NCBI GenBank assembly: GCA_903884425.1
Contig: CAISEP010000016.1
Coordinates: 310,001-374,000, forward strand
Reading direction: 5' to 3'
Length of the DNA stretch: 64,000 nucleotides
Origin: an uncultured Caulobacterales bacterium
GTDB taxonomy: Bacteria > Pseudomonadota > Alphaproteobacteria > Caulobacterales > Caulobacteraceae
The number at the start of each line of letters is the position of its first letter. Within the stretch, counting starts at the first letter, position 1. This document shows positions 29,461 through 37,555 of the stretch, in pieces. Made by a program: the position numbers and the translations under genes. Below the pieces are notes generated by a model. That model was not told the origin of the DNA. It did no database searches and saw nothing but the letters and a program-made list of their open reading frames with translations.

Positions 29461-30237
29461 ATGAGCCGGATCCTGGCCTTCGAAGGCGTCGACAACTTCC
29501 GGGACTACGGGGACTATGCGACGCACCATGGGGCACGGCTGACCCGGGGAGTGCTGTTCCGCTCGGCGCACCACGCCCGGGCCACGGAGGCCGACCTGCG
29601 CAAGATGGCGGGCCTGGGCCTCGCCACCATCGTCGACCTGCGCCGCAAGAGCGAGCGGGACCGGGAACCCAGCCGCCGACCGGCCTCCTTCAACGCCCGG
29701 GTGATCGAGAACGACATCGGCGATGTGGGCGTGGCCCCGCACATGACCTTCGTCGCCAACAACGAACTGACACCTGAGTCGGTGCGCGGCTTCATGATCG
29801 AGGAATATCGCCGCATACCCTTCGAGCCCCGGCACCTCGACCTCTACCGCCGCTATTTCCAGGCCGTGGCCGCTGCAGAGGGTCCGGTGGTGATCCACTG
29901 CGCCGCGGGCAAGGACCGCACCGGCCTGCTGGCGGCCCTGACCCACAAGGTGGTGGGCGTCCACGACGACGACATCTACGAGGACTATCTCCTCACCAAT
30001 GCCGCCGCGCGGATCGAGGAGCGGGCCCCGACGGTGCAGCAGAACATCCGGGAAAACACCGGCCGCACCCCGTCGGTGGAAGCGGTGCGGGCCTTTCTGG
30101 GCGTCCTGCCGGACTATCTGGAGGCCGCCTTTGCCGAGATCGATTCCGGTCACGGGGCGCTGGACGCCTATCTGGAACGGGCGCTGGGCGTCGATGCCGA
30201 TGTGAAGGCCCGCATACGGGCCCGGCTGCTGGCCTGA
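29461..30237 (+). CDS. Tyrosine-protein phosphatase, PTP-like (Y_phosphatase3) family
   Basis: A 258-residue protein with the Cys-x5-Arg phosphatase P-loop HCAAGKDRTG near residue 145. The N-terminal NFRDYGDYATHHGARLTRGVLFRSA and LATIVDLRRKSERDREPSR match the bacterial tyrosine/lipid phosphatase subgroup (LipA/Mycobacterium PtpB-like). ATG 29461 is chosen; the longer open frame reaches back into amn without support. The substrate may be phosphotyrosine or phosphoinositide and cannot be told. No signal peptide is seen. Confidence 0.88.
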   Translation: MSRILAFEGVDNFRDYGDYATHHGARLTRGVLFRSAHHARATEADLRKMAGLGLATIVDLRRKSERDREPSRRPASFNARVIENDIGDVGVAPHMTFVANNELTPESVRGFMIEEYRRIPFEPRHLDLYRRYFQAVAAAEGPVVIHCAAGKDRTGLLAALTHKVVGVHDDDIYEDYLLTNAAARIEERAPTVQQNIRENTGRTPSVEAVRAFLGVLPDYLEAAFAEIDSGHGALDAYLERALGVDADVKARIRARLLA

Positions 30238-30361
30238 CCTGCCGCTGCGGCAGTAATGATTCGCGGGTCCGAACAGTGCTATGCAGGCGCAAACGCCCGC
30301 GCCCGCCGTGCGGACCGTCCCAGAAGTACCCGCGGCTGAGGCGGGCGGAAGCAGGAAGATC

Positions 30362-32653
30362 ATGTCCAACGACCAGCGCAGCCTGACGGATCAGGAAGCC
30401 CTCGACTTCCACCGCTTTCCCACCCCCGGCAAGATCGCCGTGGTCGCCACCAAGCCCATGGCCACCCAGCGGGACCTGAGCCTCGCCTATTCCCCCGGGG
30501 TCGCCGCCCCGGTGCACGCCATCGCCGCCGATCCGGACGCGGCCTATGACTACACGTCCAAGGGCAATCTGGTGGCCGTGATCTCCAATGGCACGGCGAT
30601 CCTGGGCCTGGGCGACCTGGGCGCGCTGGCCTCCAAGCCGGTGATGGAGGGCAAGAGCGTGCTGTTCAAGCGCTTTGCCGACGTGGATTCCATCGACATC
30701 GAGCTGTCCTCCAGGGACCCGGACGAGATCATCACCGTGGTGAAGAACATCGGCGTCACCTTCGGCGGCATCAATCTGGAGGACATCAAGAGCCCCGAAT
30801 GCTTCCGCATCGAGACGGAGCTGCAGGAGCTGCTGGACATTCCCGTCTTCCATGACGACCAGCACGGCACGGCGATCATCTCCGCCGCCGGCCTGATCAA
30901 TGCCTGCCACATCACCGGCCGGGACATGTCGAAGATCAAGGTGGTGCTGAATGGTCCGGGGGCGGCGGGCATCGCCACCCTGGAGCTGATCAAGGCCATG
31001 GGCGTGCGGCCGGAGAACTGCATCGCCGTGGACTCCAAGGGCGTGCTCTACCAGGGCCGGACCGAGGGCATGAACCAGTGGAAGAGCGCCCATGCGGTCG
31101 CCACGGACAAGCGCACCCTGCTGGAAGCCGTCCAGGGGGCCGACGTGCTCATGGGCCTGTCCCAGAAGGGCGCCTTCAGCGAGGAGATCATCCGCGCGCT
31201 GGCCCCCAATCCGATCATCTTCGCCATGGCCAACCCCGACCCGGAGATCACGCCGGAGGAGGTTCACGCCATCCGCAAGGACGCGATCATGGCCACGGGC
31301 CGGTCGGACTATCCCAACCAGGTGAACAACGTCCTCGGTTTCCCCTACATCTTCCGCGGGGCCCTCGACGTGCGGGCCCGGCGGGTGAACAACGAGATGA
31401 AGATCGCCTGCGCTCAGGCGCTCGCCCAGCTGGCCCGGGAGGACGTTCCCGACGAGGTCGCCGCCGCCTATCAGGGCCGCCAGCTGCGCTTCGGCCCGGA
31501 CTACATCATCCCGTCCCCCTTCGATCCCCGGCTGATGTGGTACATCCCGCCCTTCGTGGCCAAGGCGGCCATGGACACCGGCGTCGCCCGCCGCCCGATC
31601 GAGGACATGGCCGCCTATCGCGCCAGCCTGGCCCGCCGCCTCGACCCCTCCGCCGACTTCCTGCAGAAGATCTCCGGCGCCGTGCAGCGCGGCCGGCACA
31701 AGCGCATCGTCTTTGCCGAGGGCGAGGAGGCCAGCGTGATCCGCGCCGCCTATGCCTTCCAGGGCCAGGGCTACGGCCGGGCGATCCTGTGCGGCCGGGA
31801 GGAGCTGATCCTGCGCAACATGGCCGACCTGGGCCTCGACCCGGCGGAGGCCGACCTCGAGATCATCAATGCCCGCCTGTCCGACCGCAACGGCGAGTAT
31901 GTGGACTTCCTCTACAAGCGCCTGCAGCGGGACGGCTTCCTGCTCCGGGACGCCCAGCGGCTGATCAACCAGGACCGCAACTCCTTCGCCGCCACCATGG
32001 TGGCGCTCGGCCATGCGGACGGCATGGTCACCGGCGTGACCCGCAACTTCGACCAGGCCCTGGAGGAGGTGCTGCGGGTGATCGACCCCTCCCCCGACAG
32101 CCGGGTGATGGGCATGAGCGTGCTGCTGGCCCGGGGCCGGACCATCTTCGTCGCCGACACCACCGTCTCGGAATTGCCGGAGTCCGACGTGCTGGCCGAC
32201 ATCGCCATGGAGGCCGCCCACGCCGCCCGGCGTCTGGGTCACGAGCCCCGGGTGGCCTTCCTGTCCTATTCCACCTTCGGCAACCCCGCGGGGCCCCGGG
32301 GGGAGAAGGTGCGCGAGGCCGTGGCGATCATGGACCGCCGCACCGACATCGACTTCGAATACGAGGGCGAGGTGCCGCCGGACGTGGCGCTCAGCGCCGA
32401 CGCCCGGGCCAACTACCCGTTCCAGCGCCTGACCGGGGACGCCAATGTGCTGGTCATGCCCGCCATCCACTCCGCCTCCATCGCCACCAAGCTGGTGCAG
32501 GCGGTGGGCGGGGCGATGGTGATCGGGCCGCTGCTGCTGGGCCTGTCGAAGCCGGTGCAGATCTGTCAGCTCTCGGCGTCGGTCAGCCACATACTGAACA
32601 TGGCCATCTTCGCCGCCTATGACGTGCGCGCGAGCCTCGAGCGGGATGTCTGA
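30362..32653 (+). CDS. maeB: NADP-dependent malic enzyme with C-terminal phosphotransacetylase-like domain
   Basis: Oxidatively decarboxylates malate to pyruvate. The 763 residues match the MaeB hybrid. The N-terminal malic domain shows SLAYSPGVAAP and the tyrosine-containing AYDYTSKGNLVAVISNGTAI. The metal/substrate motif IPVFHDDQHGTAI and the NAD-binding LNGPGAAGIATLELI follow. The C-terminal half (about 430-763) resembles phosphate acetyltransferase (KRIVFAEGEEASVIRAA, ADGMVTGVTRNF), which in MaeB is regulatory rather than catalytic. ATG 30362 has an AGGA site 5 nt upstream and is preferred to ATG 30281. Confidence 0.95.
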   Translation: MSNDQRSLTDQEALDFHRFPTPGKIAVVATKPMATQRDLSLAYSPGVAAPVHAIAADPDAAYDYTSKGNLVAVISNGTAILGLGDLGALASKPVMEGKSVLFKRFADVDSIDIELSSRDPDEIITVVKNIGVTFGGINLEDIKSPECFRIETELQELLDIPVFHDDQHGTAIISAAGLINACHITGRDMSKIKVVLNGPGAAGIATLELIKAMGVRPENCIAVDSKGVLYQGRTEGMNQWKSAHAVATDKRTLLEAVQGADVLMGLSQKGAFSEEIIRALAPNPIIFAMANPDPEITPEEVHAIRKDAIMATGRSDYPNQVNNVLGFPYIFRGALDVRARRVNNEMKIACAQALAQLAREDVPDEVAAAYQGRQLRFGPDYIIPSPFDPRLMWYIPPFVAKAAMDTGVARRPIEDMAAYRASLARRLDPSADFLQKISGAVQRGRHKRIVFAEGEEASVIRAAYAFQGQGYGRAILCGREELILRNMADLGLDPAEADLEIINARLSDRNGEYVDFLYKRLQRDGFLLRDAQRLINQDRNSFAATMVALGHADGMVTGVTRNFDQALEEVLRVIDPSPDSRVMGMSVLLARGRTIFVADTTVSELPESDVLADIAMEAAHAARRLGHEPRVAFLSYSTFGNPAGPRGEKVREAVAIMDRRTDIDFEYEGEVPPDVALSADARANYPFQRLTGDANVLVMPAIHSASIATKLVQAVGGAMVIGPLLLGLSKPVQICQLSASVSHILNMAIFAAYDVRASLERDV

Positions 32654-32710
32654 CCGGTCGGCGGATGTCTCGAGCGGGGCCACCCCGCCCCGGGTCAGGA
32701 TGAAGCGCCC

Positions 32711-33838
32711 TCACACCAGGTGAGAGGCTGCCTTCACGAGCAGGCTTGAGTCGAAATCGGCGAAGAGATCTTCGAGTTCCTCCGCCTTGATGGTGATCTC
32801 CCGCCCCAGCGGAAACCGATAACGCCAGTAGCTGGAGATGTGTTCGACCCCGGCCAGGGCTTCGCCGATCCGACTGAACAGCGTCGGGGACGTGATCAGG
32901 AACTCCCTGAATCCCCGGGGTTTTCCGGACTGGGTCAGTTCGGCATAGGCCCTCTCGTAGATGTCCAGCGTCGCCCTCACGTCATCGAAGGCGGCCCGGA
33001 TCTTGAGCTGGATCTGGTTTCGGCTGGAGTCGATCTGCGCCATGACCGCGGGTTCGCGGCGGCCGACGGGCACGATCCGCGCGATCTCGGCGGCAACCGT
33101 CTTGAATTTCGGGATCAGTTCCGAGAGTTGCCATTTGTAGTAGATGAAGGCCTTCCAGCAGAAGGCGCCTTCGTCGAATTCGGACTTTCCCAGTTGAAGC
33201 ACCTGGCGCAGGGGCTCCAGATCGGCATCCACCTCGTTGGAAAGTATCTTGGCGGCGAGGCGCGACGCGCCCGCGTTCATGATGTGGCTTTCGCTCATCG
33301 ACATCGAGACAAGCGGCATGATTTCCTTTTCCGCAAAGGTCAGCATGCGTGAAATATCGGCATCGGCCACGTTGAAGTAGCACTTGTCGGGCTCGAACCC
33401 CTCCCGGCGGAGTTGTTCGCGCAGCAGGAACGGGTCGAGTGATGGAAAGGAGTCGATGAGCGAAAGTATCTTGAGATCACTGGAATAGGCTATGGGGTCT
33501 ATTCCAAGCACCTCCATCAACTGATCCTTGTAGCCCAGCTGATCCACGAACACATACCGCGCGCCCAGCTTCAGATCGGCGGGATCAATCGGCACCAGTA
33601 TCTTCGTTCCGATGGCCCGGAGGTCCTCGAAGCTGTCCACCTCGTTGGCACGCAGCCTGTGCTTCACGATGATCGATCGCTTGAGGGCGGCATTCTGGAA
33701 GAACGGCCGTTCCTTGTAGGCCTCATCGTCCCGGTGTTCGCGCCAGATGCGCAGCAGGTTGAGCGCCCGGGCGGTGGAGGCATTCTTGTCCAGGAGGATG
33801 AGGCTGCGGACGGTCCGGTCTCTCGTTCCAATCGCCAT
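32711..33838 (-). CDS. Unrecognised 375-residue protein
   Basis: I do not recognise this gene. The product looks soluble and mostly helical, with no signal peptide or membrane helix. Notable segments are LLDKNASTARALNLLRIWRE near the N-terminus, DPADLKLGARYVFVDQLGYK, KILSLIDSFPSLDPFLLRE, ADISRMLTFAEKEIMPL and a C-terminal RYRFPLGREITIKAEELEDL. No nucleotide-binding or catalytic motif is evident. ATG 33838 is fixed by CGGAG 6 nt upstream; a GTG at 33889 would add 17 residues. Base composition is less GC-rich than the flanking core genes, suggesting transfer. An element shared with the tadE promoter lies 86 bp upstream, so it may act with the Tad-like proteins. Confidence 0.8.
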   Translation of the reverse strand: MAIGTRDRTVRSLILLDKNASTARALNLLRIWREHRDDEAYKERPFFQNAALKRSIIVKHRLRANEVDSFEDLRAIGTKILVPIDPADLKLGARYVFVDQLGYKDQLMEVLGIDPIAYSSDLKILSLIDSFPSLDPFLLREQLRREGFEPDKCYFNVADADISRMLTFAEKEIMPLVSMSMSESHIMNAGASRLAAKILSNEVDADLEPLRQVLQLGKSEFDEGAFCWKAFIYYKWQLSELIPKFKTVAAEIARIVPVGRREPAVMAQIDSSRNQIQLKIRAAFDDVRATLDIYERAYAELTQSGKPRGFREFLITSPTLFSRIGEALAGVEHISSYWRYRFPLGREITIKAEELEDLFADFDSSLLVKAASHLV

Positions 33839-33923
33839 TGAGATCTCCGAACCACCCACTCGCAGGATCTGCTTCGTCGGGAGGCCCACTGATATCCGTT
33901 ACATGGCAACGGTTCCAGCCTAT

Positions 33924-33942
33924 ATCGAACGAATGATATAAA
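33924..33942 (+). promoter_or_regulatory. Shared 19-bp element, copy B (upstream of unknown gene)
   Basis: ATCGAACGAATGATATAAA on the plus strand matches copy A (36697-36715, read on the minus strand) at 16 of 19 positions. It lies in the AT-rich gap upstream of the 375-residue protein gene and downstream of the small secreted protein gene. The shared ATC..CGAT symmetry fits a TetR-type operator. Binding is inferred, not shown. Confidence 0.5.
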
Positions 33943-33987
33943 TAGGAGGCTGCCCATGACGGTCCGCAACGGCCGTCTCATGCCCCG

Positions 33988-34293
33988 TTATTTGCACTTG
34001 ATCGGCTTCGACCCATAGTGCCCGGGCCAAAGTCCCGACGACCGCGCCTGTTGCATCTCCCGCTGGCACTGCTCCCGGGTGATCCGGTTTTCGGGCGCGA
34101 CGGGAGCCGAGGTCCATCGAGTCTGGCCGGGATGCGGCGACGCGATGTCGGCGTGCTTCAGGCAACGCTGAAGAACCTCGGAACAGGTTGCCGGCGACCC
34201 TGCCGTCTGGGCCTGCGCGGCCGTGCCGCTGCCGACGACAAGCACCGACAGGGCGAGAAGCCCGCGCAGGGCTGCGGTTTGCGTCCGGATCAT
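33988..34293 (-). CDS. Small secreted cysteine-containing protein
   Basis: A 101-residue protein of unknown function. ATG 34293 gives a clear signal peptide (LRGLLALSVLVVGSGTAAQAQ). The mature part of about 70 residues has four cysteines: CSEVLQRC, then EQCQREMQQARSSGLWPGHYG and a terminal KCK, suggesting two disulfides. An upstream ATG at 34377 would place 28 residues before the signal and overlap tadG. It follows tadG by 29 bp on the same strand, so it is probably the last gene of the tadE-tadE-tadG operon. Confidence 0.75.
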   Translation of the reverse strand: MIRTQTAALRGLLALSVLVVGSGTAAQAQTAGSPATCSEVLQRCLKHADIASPHPGQTRWTSAPVAPENRITREQCQREMQQARSSGLWPGHYGSKPIKCK

Positions 34294-34322
34294 TTGCGGA
34301 AGTCCTTCATGCTGTCGGCAGG

Positions 34323-35441
34323 TCACTGGACCAGTGTGGGATTCATGGCGGACGCGGATGCGGCGCACTGCTTCCACCGGTACTGGTAGGTCGTCGTCGT
34401 GGGGGTGGCGACCAGGTAGTCATTGGTGATCGAGTCAAAGGAGCCAGCCAAAAGTCCGCCGAGTATGCCCCCGGGGACGCCGCAGGCTCCTGCCCCATTG
34501 GCGGTGATGGTGAAGTTTCCCGCCGCCATTCCCTGGTAACTGAAGGTCGTGGAAATAGTGTAATGGGGTGTCGTGATCACAATGTGATTATCCCCAAGGT
34601 ACATTGAGCCAAAGCCATTGACGTCGGTGATGTTCGCCACCACGGCTCCGCCCAGATAGCTCCAGTTTCCGACAGTGGCTGGGTAATAGACGCCATCGAT
34701 CGTGACCTGGCCCCACCAGATGCTGGGATAGACCCATTGTCCATTCTGCGAGATCGGTTGCGGCGCGGTATAGTAGATCGTGTGGCCATTCAGGATGATC
34801 GAAAAGCCGGAAATAACCTGGAAGGCGGGCGTTGCAGCCAGCGGCGTGCACTGGATATTGACCTCGATACCGGAGTCGCTCAGCGCATTGTACCAGCTGC
34901 CCGGAGGAGCCGACGTGCACATCATGTCGTGGAACACGCCGTCGGCACCCTCGATATAGGGATCGCCCCACATGGTTCCGATGCCGGCATAGCTGTTCAC
35001 GCCGTTGCTGGCCGCGGTCCCGGCCTGTGCCTTTGACGTGACGTCGACCGGCATGGTGGACAGGCCGACCAGCGAGGAGAAATAGGTCGGAACCGCGCCC
35101 TGATACCGGACCAGGGCGGTCAGGGTCGAGGCGTAGTTTCCGGTCTGAATGGAGACCTTGCCGTCCGTCGGCGCGTCGGAAGGGGCATTGGCATTGAAGG
35201 CAACCTGCCCGATCTGCTGTGCCGCCGCCTGGGAGGTGCCGCCCTGCATCGCCGCGGTCGCTGCCAGGGCGGCGGCGTCGGAGGCCGCCTGGACGCGCTT
35301 GGCGAAATTCAGCTGCACCAGGAGGTCCACGGAGACCCCGGCTGCGGTCAGCAGGACCGGCGCGGCCACGGCGATGATCTGCGCCACGTTGCCACGGCGG
35401 CTGCGGGCAAGTCGGCCGAGCAAGGATCGGATCGTTTTCAT
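34323..35441 (-). CDS. TadG-like pilus-assembly protein with von Willebrand D-like C-terminus
   Basis: A 372-residue envelope protein. The N-terminus is TadG-like: RSRRGNVAQIIAVAAPVLLT transmembrane segment, then AGVSVDLLVQLNFAKRVQAASDAAALA. Instead of the usual TadG von Willebrand A domain, residues from about 155 read MWGDPYIEGADGVFHD...WYNALSDSGIEVNIQ...FSIILNGHTIYY...GACGVPGGILGG. This order resembles a VWD domain (GDPHxxTFDG ... GLCGxxxG). ATG 35441 has a GGGGAAG site upstream. Codon use is less GC-biased than in core genes. The VWD assignment is by eye and needs a structure or HMM search. Confidence 0.8.
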   Translation of the reverse strand: MKTIRSLLGRLARSRRGNVAQIIAVAAPVLLTAAGVSVDLLVQLNFAKRVQAASDAAALAATAAMQGGTSQAAAQQIGQVAFNANAPSDAPTDGKVSIQTGNYASTLTALVRYQGAVPTYFSSLVGLSTMPVDVTSKAQAGTAASNGVNSYAGIGTMWGDPYIEGADGVFHDMMCTSAPPGSWYNALSDSGIEVNIQCTPLAATPAFQVISGFSIILNGHTIYYTAPQPISQNGQWVYPSIWWGQVTIDGVYYPATVGNWSYLGGAVVANITDVNGFGSMYLGDNHIVITTPHYTISTTFSYQGMAAGNFTITANGAGACGVPGGILGGLLAGSFDSITNDYLVATPTTTTYQYRWKQCAASASAMNPTLVQ

Positions 35442-35500
35442 TCTCTTCTTCCCCAGGAAGGCAAGCGCGTCGGGCCAGGCGACCGGTCTGTCAGGTCGGC

Positions 35501-36091
35501 TCAACAGTCGGCGCAGGGAACGGACGTGGACACCCGCGGACTGAAATAGGTGACGTGGACGACGCGGTGAGCCGTCGGGAGCATGATCAGGATCGGGGAC
35601 GTGTAGGTGTAGCTGGCCTCGGCCACGATGGTGTTGGACCCCGCCACCGGCAGCAGGCCGAGCTTGAAGCTGCTGCCGTCCGCCATCACGCCCACGGGCG
35701 CGCCCTTGCCGCCGCAGGGCAGATTGGTCCCGGAGGACTTGCACCAGAGCACCACCGCGCTTGTCACCTGGCCATGGGTCTGGGCCGGCACCACGCTCGT
35801 GACCCGCATGGAGAGATCGCCCACCGGCAGCGGGGCCATGAGGTTGGTGGCGATGGCGAACTGGTCGTTCAGCGTCGCCGCGGTCACGTTGCTGGCCTCC
35901 GCCGTCAGGTCGGCCAGGGACGTCGATATCTTGATCACGTCGCGGTCGGCCACCAGCAACTGGCTGAGCTCCCCCATCCCCGCTAGGCAGGCGATGAGCA
36001 GCGGCGCGGTCAGGGCGAATTCCAGCGCGGAAATCCCGGCCTGATCGCGGAGATACCGCGTGAACGGTCGAACCAGCTGTTTCAGGGCCAT
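35501..36091 (-). CDS. TadE-like pseudopilin (second copy)
   Basis: A 196-residue protein with an N-terminal TadE-type hydrophobic segment after a charged stretch (RDQAGISALEFALTAPLLIACLAGMGELSQLL), with the GxxALEFAL pattern and the conserved Glu. The extracytoplasmic remainder includes cysteines near LWCKSSGTNLPCGGKG and a C-terminal VPCADC. Probably a minor pilin of a Tad/Flp system exported through machinery encoded elsewhere. ATG 36091 lies 4 bp after the upstream stop; ATG 36118 would overlap that gene. It is 59 bp before tadG on the same strand. Confidence 0.82.
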   Translation of the reverse strand: MALKQLVRPFTRYLRDQAGISALEFALTAPLLIACLAGMGELSQLLVADRDVIKISTSLADLTAEASNVTAATLNDQFAIATNLMAPLPVGDLSMRVTSVVPAQTHGQVTSAVVLWCKSSGTNLPCGGKGAPVGVMADGSSFKLGLLPVAGSNTIVAEASYTYTSPILIMLPTAHRVVHVTYFSPRVSTSVPCADC

Positions 36092-36095
36092 GCGC

Positions 36096-36650
36096 TCAAC
36101 TCGACAGGAAGTTTTCATTGCGGAACATGGACGTCGAAACGATCAGGGTTGTCCCGTTGGACAGGGACGAAAAGCCTGAATTCAGAAATGGTGTCAGTAT
36201 CTTCCACTGATAATAGGCCTTGATCAGCACGATATCCCCCGGCCCCCCCATGTTGAACGAGAGGTTGTTGGGCGTGAACGTGCCGTTGACGACGGGATTG
36301 TTGGGCGTTGCCCCTGAGAAGCTCGAGTAGGACTCCACATCCACAGCGAGGTTCGAGGTGCAGTCGGCCGCCTGCCAGCCCATGTTGCTGCAGATGGCCT
36401 GGACGATGGACGAGGCGGAGCTGACGCCGGTCTGCTGCATCTGGCCGAGGCGGATCTGGCGGGCCACCGTCGTCGTTGCCGAATCCAGAGCCGAGCTCAT
36501 CGTCAGGATGAGTCCGAGCTCCAGCGCCGCCAGGATCAGGAAGATGACCGGTGTCGCGACAAGGGCAAACTCCAGCGCGGCAGCACCCCCGGCATTGCGC
36601 ACCCACCCCCTTGCGGCCCCCCCGGACCTGTCTGGACATCTGCGCTGCAC
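36096..36650 (-). CDS. TadE-like pseudopilin (first copy)
   Basis: A 184-residue TadE-family protein with the segment RNAGGAAALEFALVATPVIFLILAALELGLIL (TadE ALEFALV pattern) and an extracytoplasmic domain containing two cysteines (ICSNMGWQAADCTSN). The start is not certain. GTG 36650 leaves a short basic N-terminus typical of TadE proteins; longer frames run through the AT-rich promoter region and are unlikely. It is the first gene of the tadE-tadE-tadG-small protein cluster. An AT-rich promoter with a putative operator lies about 47 bp upstream. Confidence 0.78.
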   Translation of the reverse strand: MQRRCPDRSGGAARGWVRNAGGAAALEFALVATPVIFLILAALELGLILTMSSALDSATTTVARQIRLGQMQQTGVSSASSIVQAICSNMGWQAADCTSNLAVDVESYSSFSGATPNNPVVNGTFTPNNLSFNMGGPGDIVLIKAYYQWKILTPFLNSGFSSLSNGTTLIVSTSMFRNENFLSS

Positions 36651-36696
36651 GTGGGTCCCCAAGTCCTTCCGCGGCGCTCCCTTCGTCGGAGCTTTT

Positions 36697-36715
36697 TTAA
36701 TATCGTACGTTCGAT
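36697..36715 (-). promoter_or_regulatory. Shared 19-bp element, copy A (upstream of tadE operon)
   Basis: On the minus strand the sequence reads ATCGAACGTACGATATTAA, 16/19 identical to copy B at 33924-33942. Within it, ATCGTACGTTCGAT (plus strand) is an imperfect palindrome with one mismatched pair. It sits in the 229-bp region between the divergent tadE and TetR genes, as expected for a TetR-family operator. Confidence 0.5.
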
Positions 36716-36879
36716 TTAAGAAAACCTGAATCCTTCCGCGGGGTCTGGAAGCGTCGATACGGCGGATGTGACGAACGCCCCTGCGCTGATCGGCAACTGG
36801 ACAGACCGTGGGACACAGGTCGTTGTCTTGATTGTGCAGAACGCTTGAACTATGCCGGATACGGTTATTCGAGAATCCC

Positions 36880-37485
36880 ATGCCAAAAATTGTTGATCAT
36901 GAGGCGCGCCGCATCGAAATTGCTGGCGCTGCTCTTAGAGTTATTGCTCGGCACGGAATACGTGGCGCTGATCTGCGATCCGTGGCGGCTGAAGCTGGCT
37001 GCTCCACTGGAGTTCTCAACCATTATTTTGCGGACAAACAAGCTCTTCTGAGCGGCGCACTGCATTACGCGACCGAGAATGTCAGCGCGCAGATGCGCAA
37101 CCTCATGACCCGCCGGGATTCAGAGTTCAGAGTGCTGGCATTGCTTGAAGCCGGCATGCCGCTGGACGATGAACGCGCTGCCACCTGCCGGATCTTCTAT
37201 CATTTCGCGGCGGACGGACTCAGCGACCCGGTCTTTCGGTCGCACCTGGGGGAATACTACTACTGGTGGCGGGCGGCCGTCACCTTTGCCATCATCGAGG
37301 ATCAGCGGCGCGGGCAGTTCACCGGTGTGGACGCCCACGAACTTTCGGAGATCCTGGTGGGCATTGCCGAAGGCCTGGGTGTCCAGGGGATCTTCGATCC
37401 GGACCGCATGACGCCCGACATCCTGCGCCGCCGAATGTCCCAGGCGATCGGGAAATGGCGGGACCGGGACCCCGGCACGGACTGA
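36880..37485 (+). CDS. TetR-family transcriptional regulator, BetI-like
   Basis: A 201-residue regulator. The N-terminal helix-turn-helix is IAGAALRVIARHGIRGADLRSVAAEAGCSTGVLNHYFADKQALL, typical of TetR. The C-terminal ligand domain is BetI-like (TCRIFYHFAADGLSDPVFRSHLGEYYYWWR). ATG 36880 is used; upstream in-frame codons lie in the intergenic region. The 5' third is visibly less GC-rich than neighbouring core genes. It is divergent from the tadE cluster and is the obvious candidate to bind the shared 19-bp element. The ligand is unknown; no betaine genes are nearby. Confidence 0.9.
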   Translation: MPKIVDHEARRIEIAGAALRVIARHGIRGADLRSVAAEAGCSTGVLNHYFADKQALLSGALHYATENVSAQMRNLMTRRDSEFRVLALLEAGMPLDDERAATCRIFYHFAADGLSDPVFRSHLGEYYYWWRAAVTFAIIEDQRRGQFTGVDAHELSEILVGIAEGLGVQGIFDPDRMTPDILRRRMSQAIGKWRDRDPGTD

Positions 37486-37555
37486 CCGAAGGGCGGGGGG
37501 CTCGGCGATCTCGCAGGGGTGGGCGGATCGGTGTGTGGCCGTCCCGCAGGACCGC

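Noticed and set aside
29993-32683. An 896-codon open frame antisense to maeB and the phosphatase gene
   Set aside because: No domain or start signal, and it spans two well-supported genes on the opposite strand.
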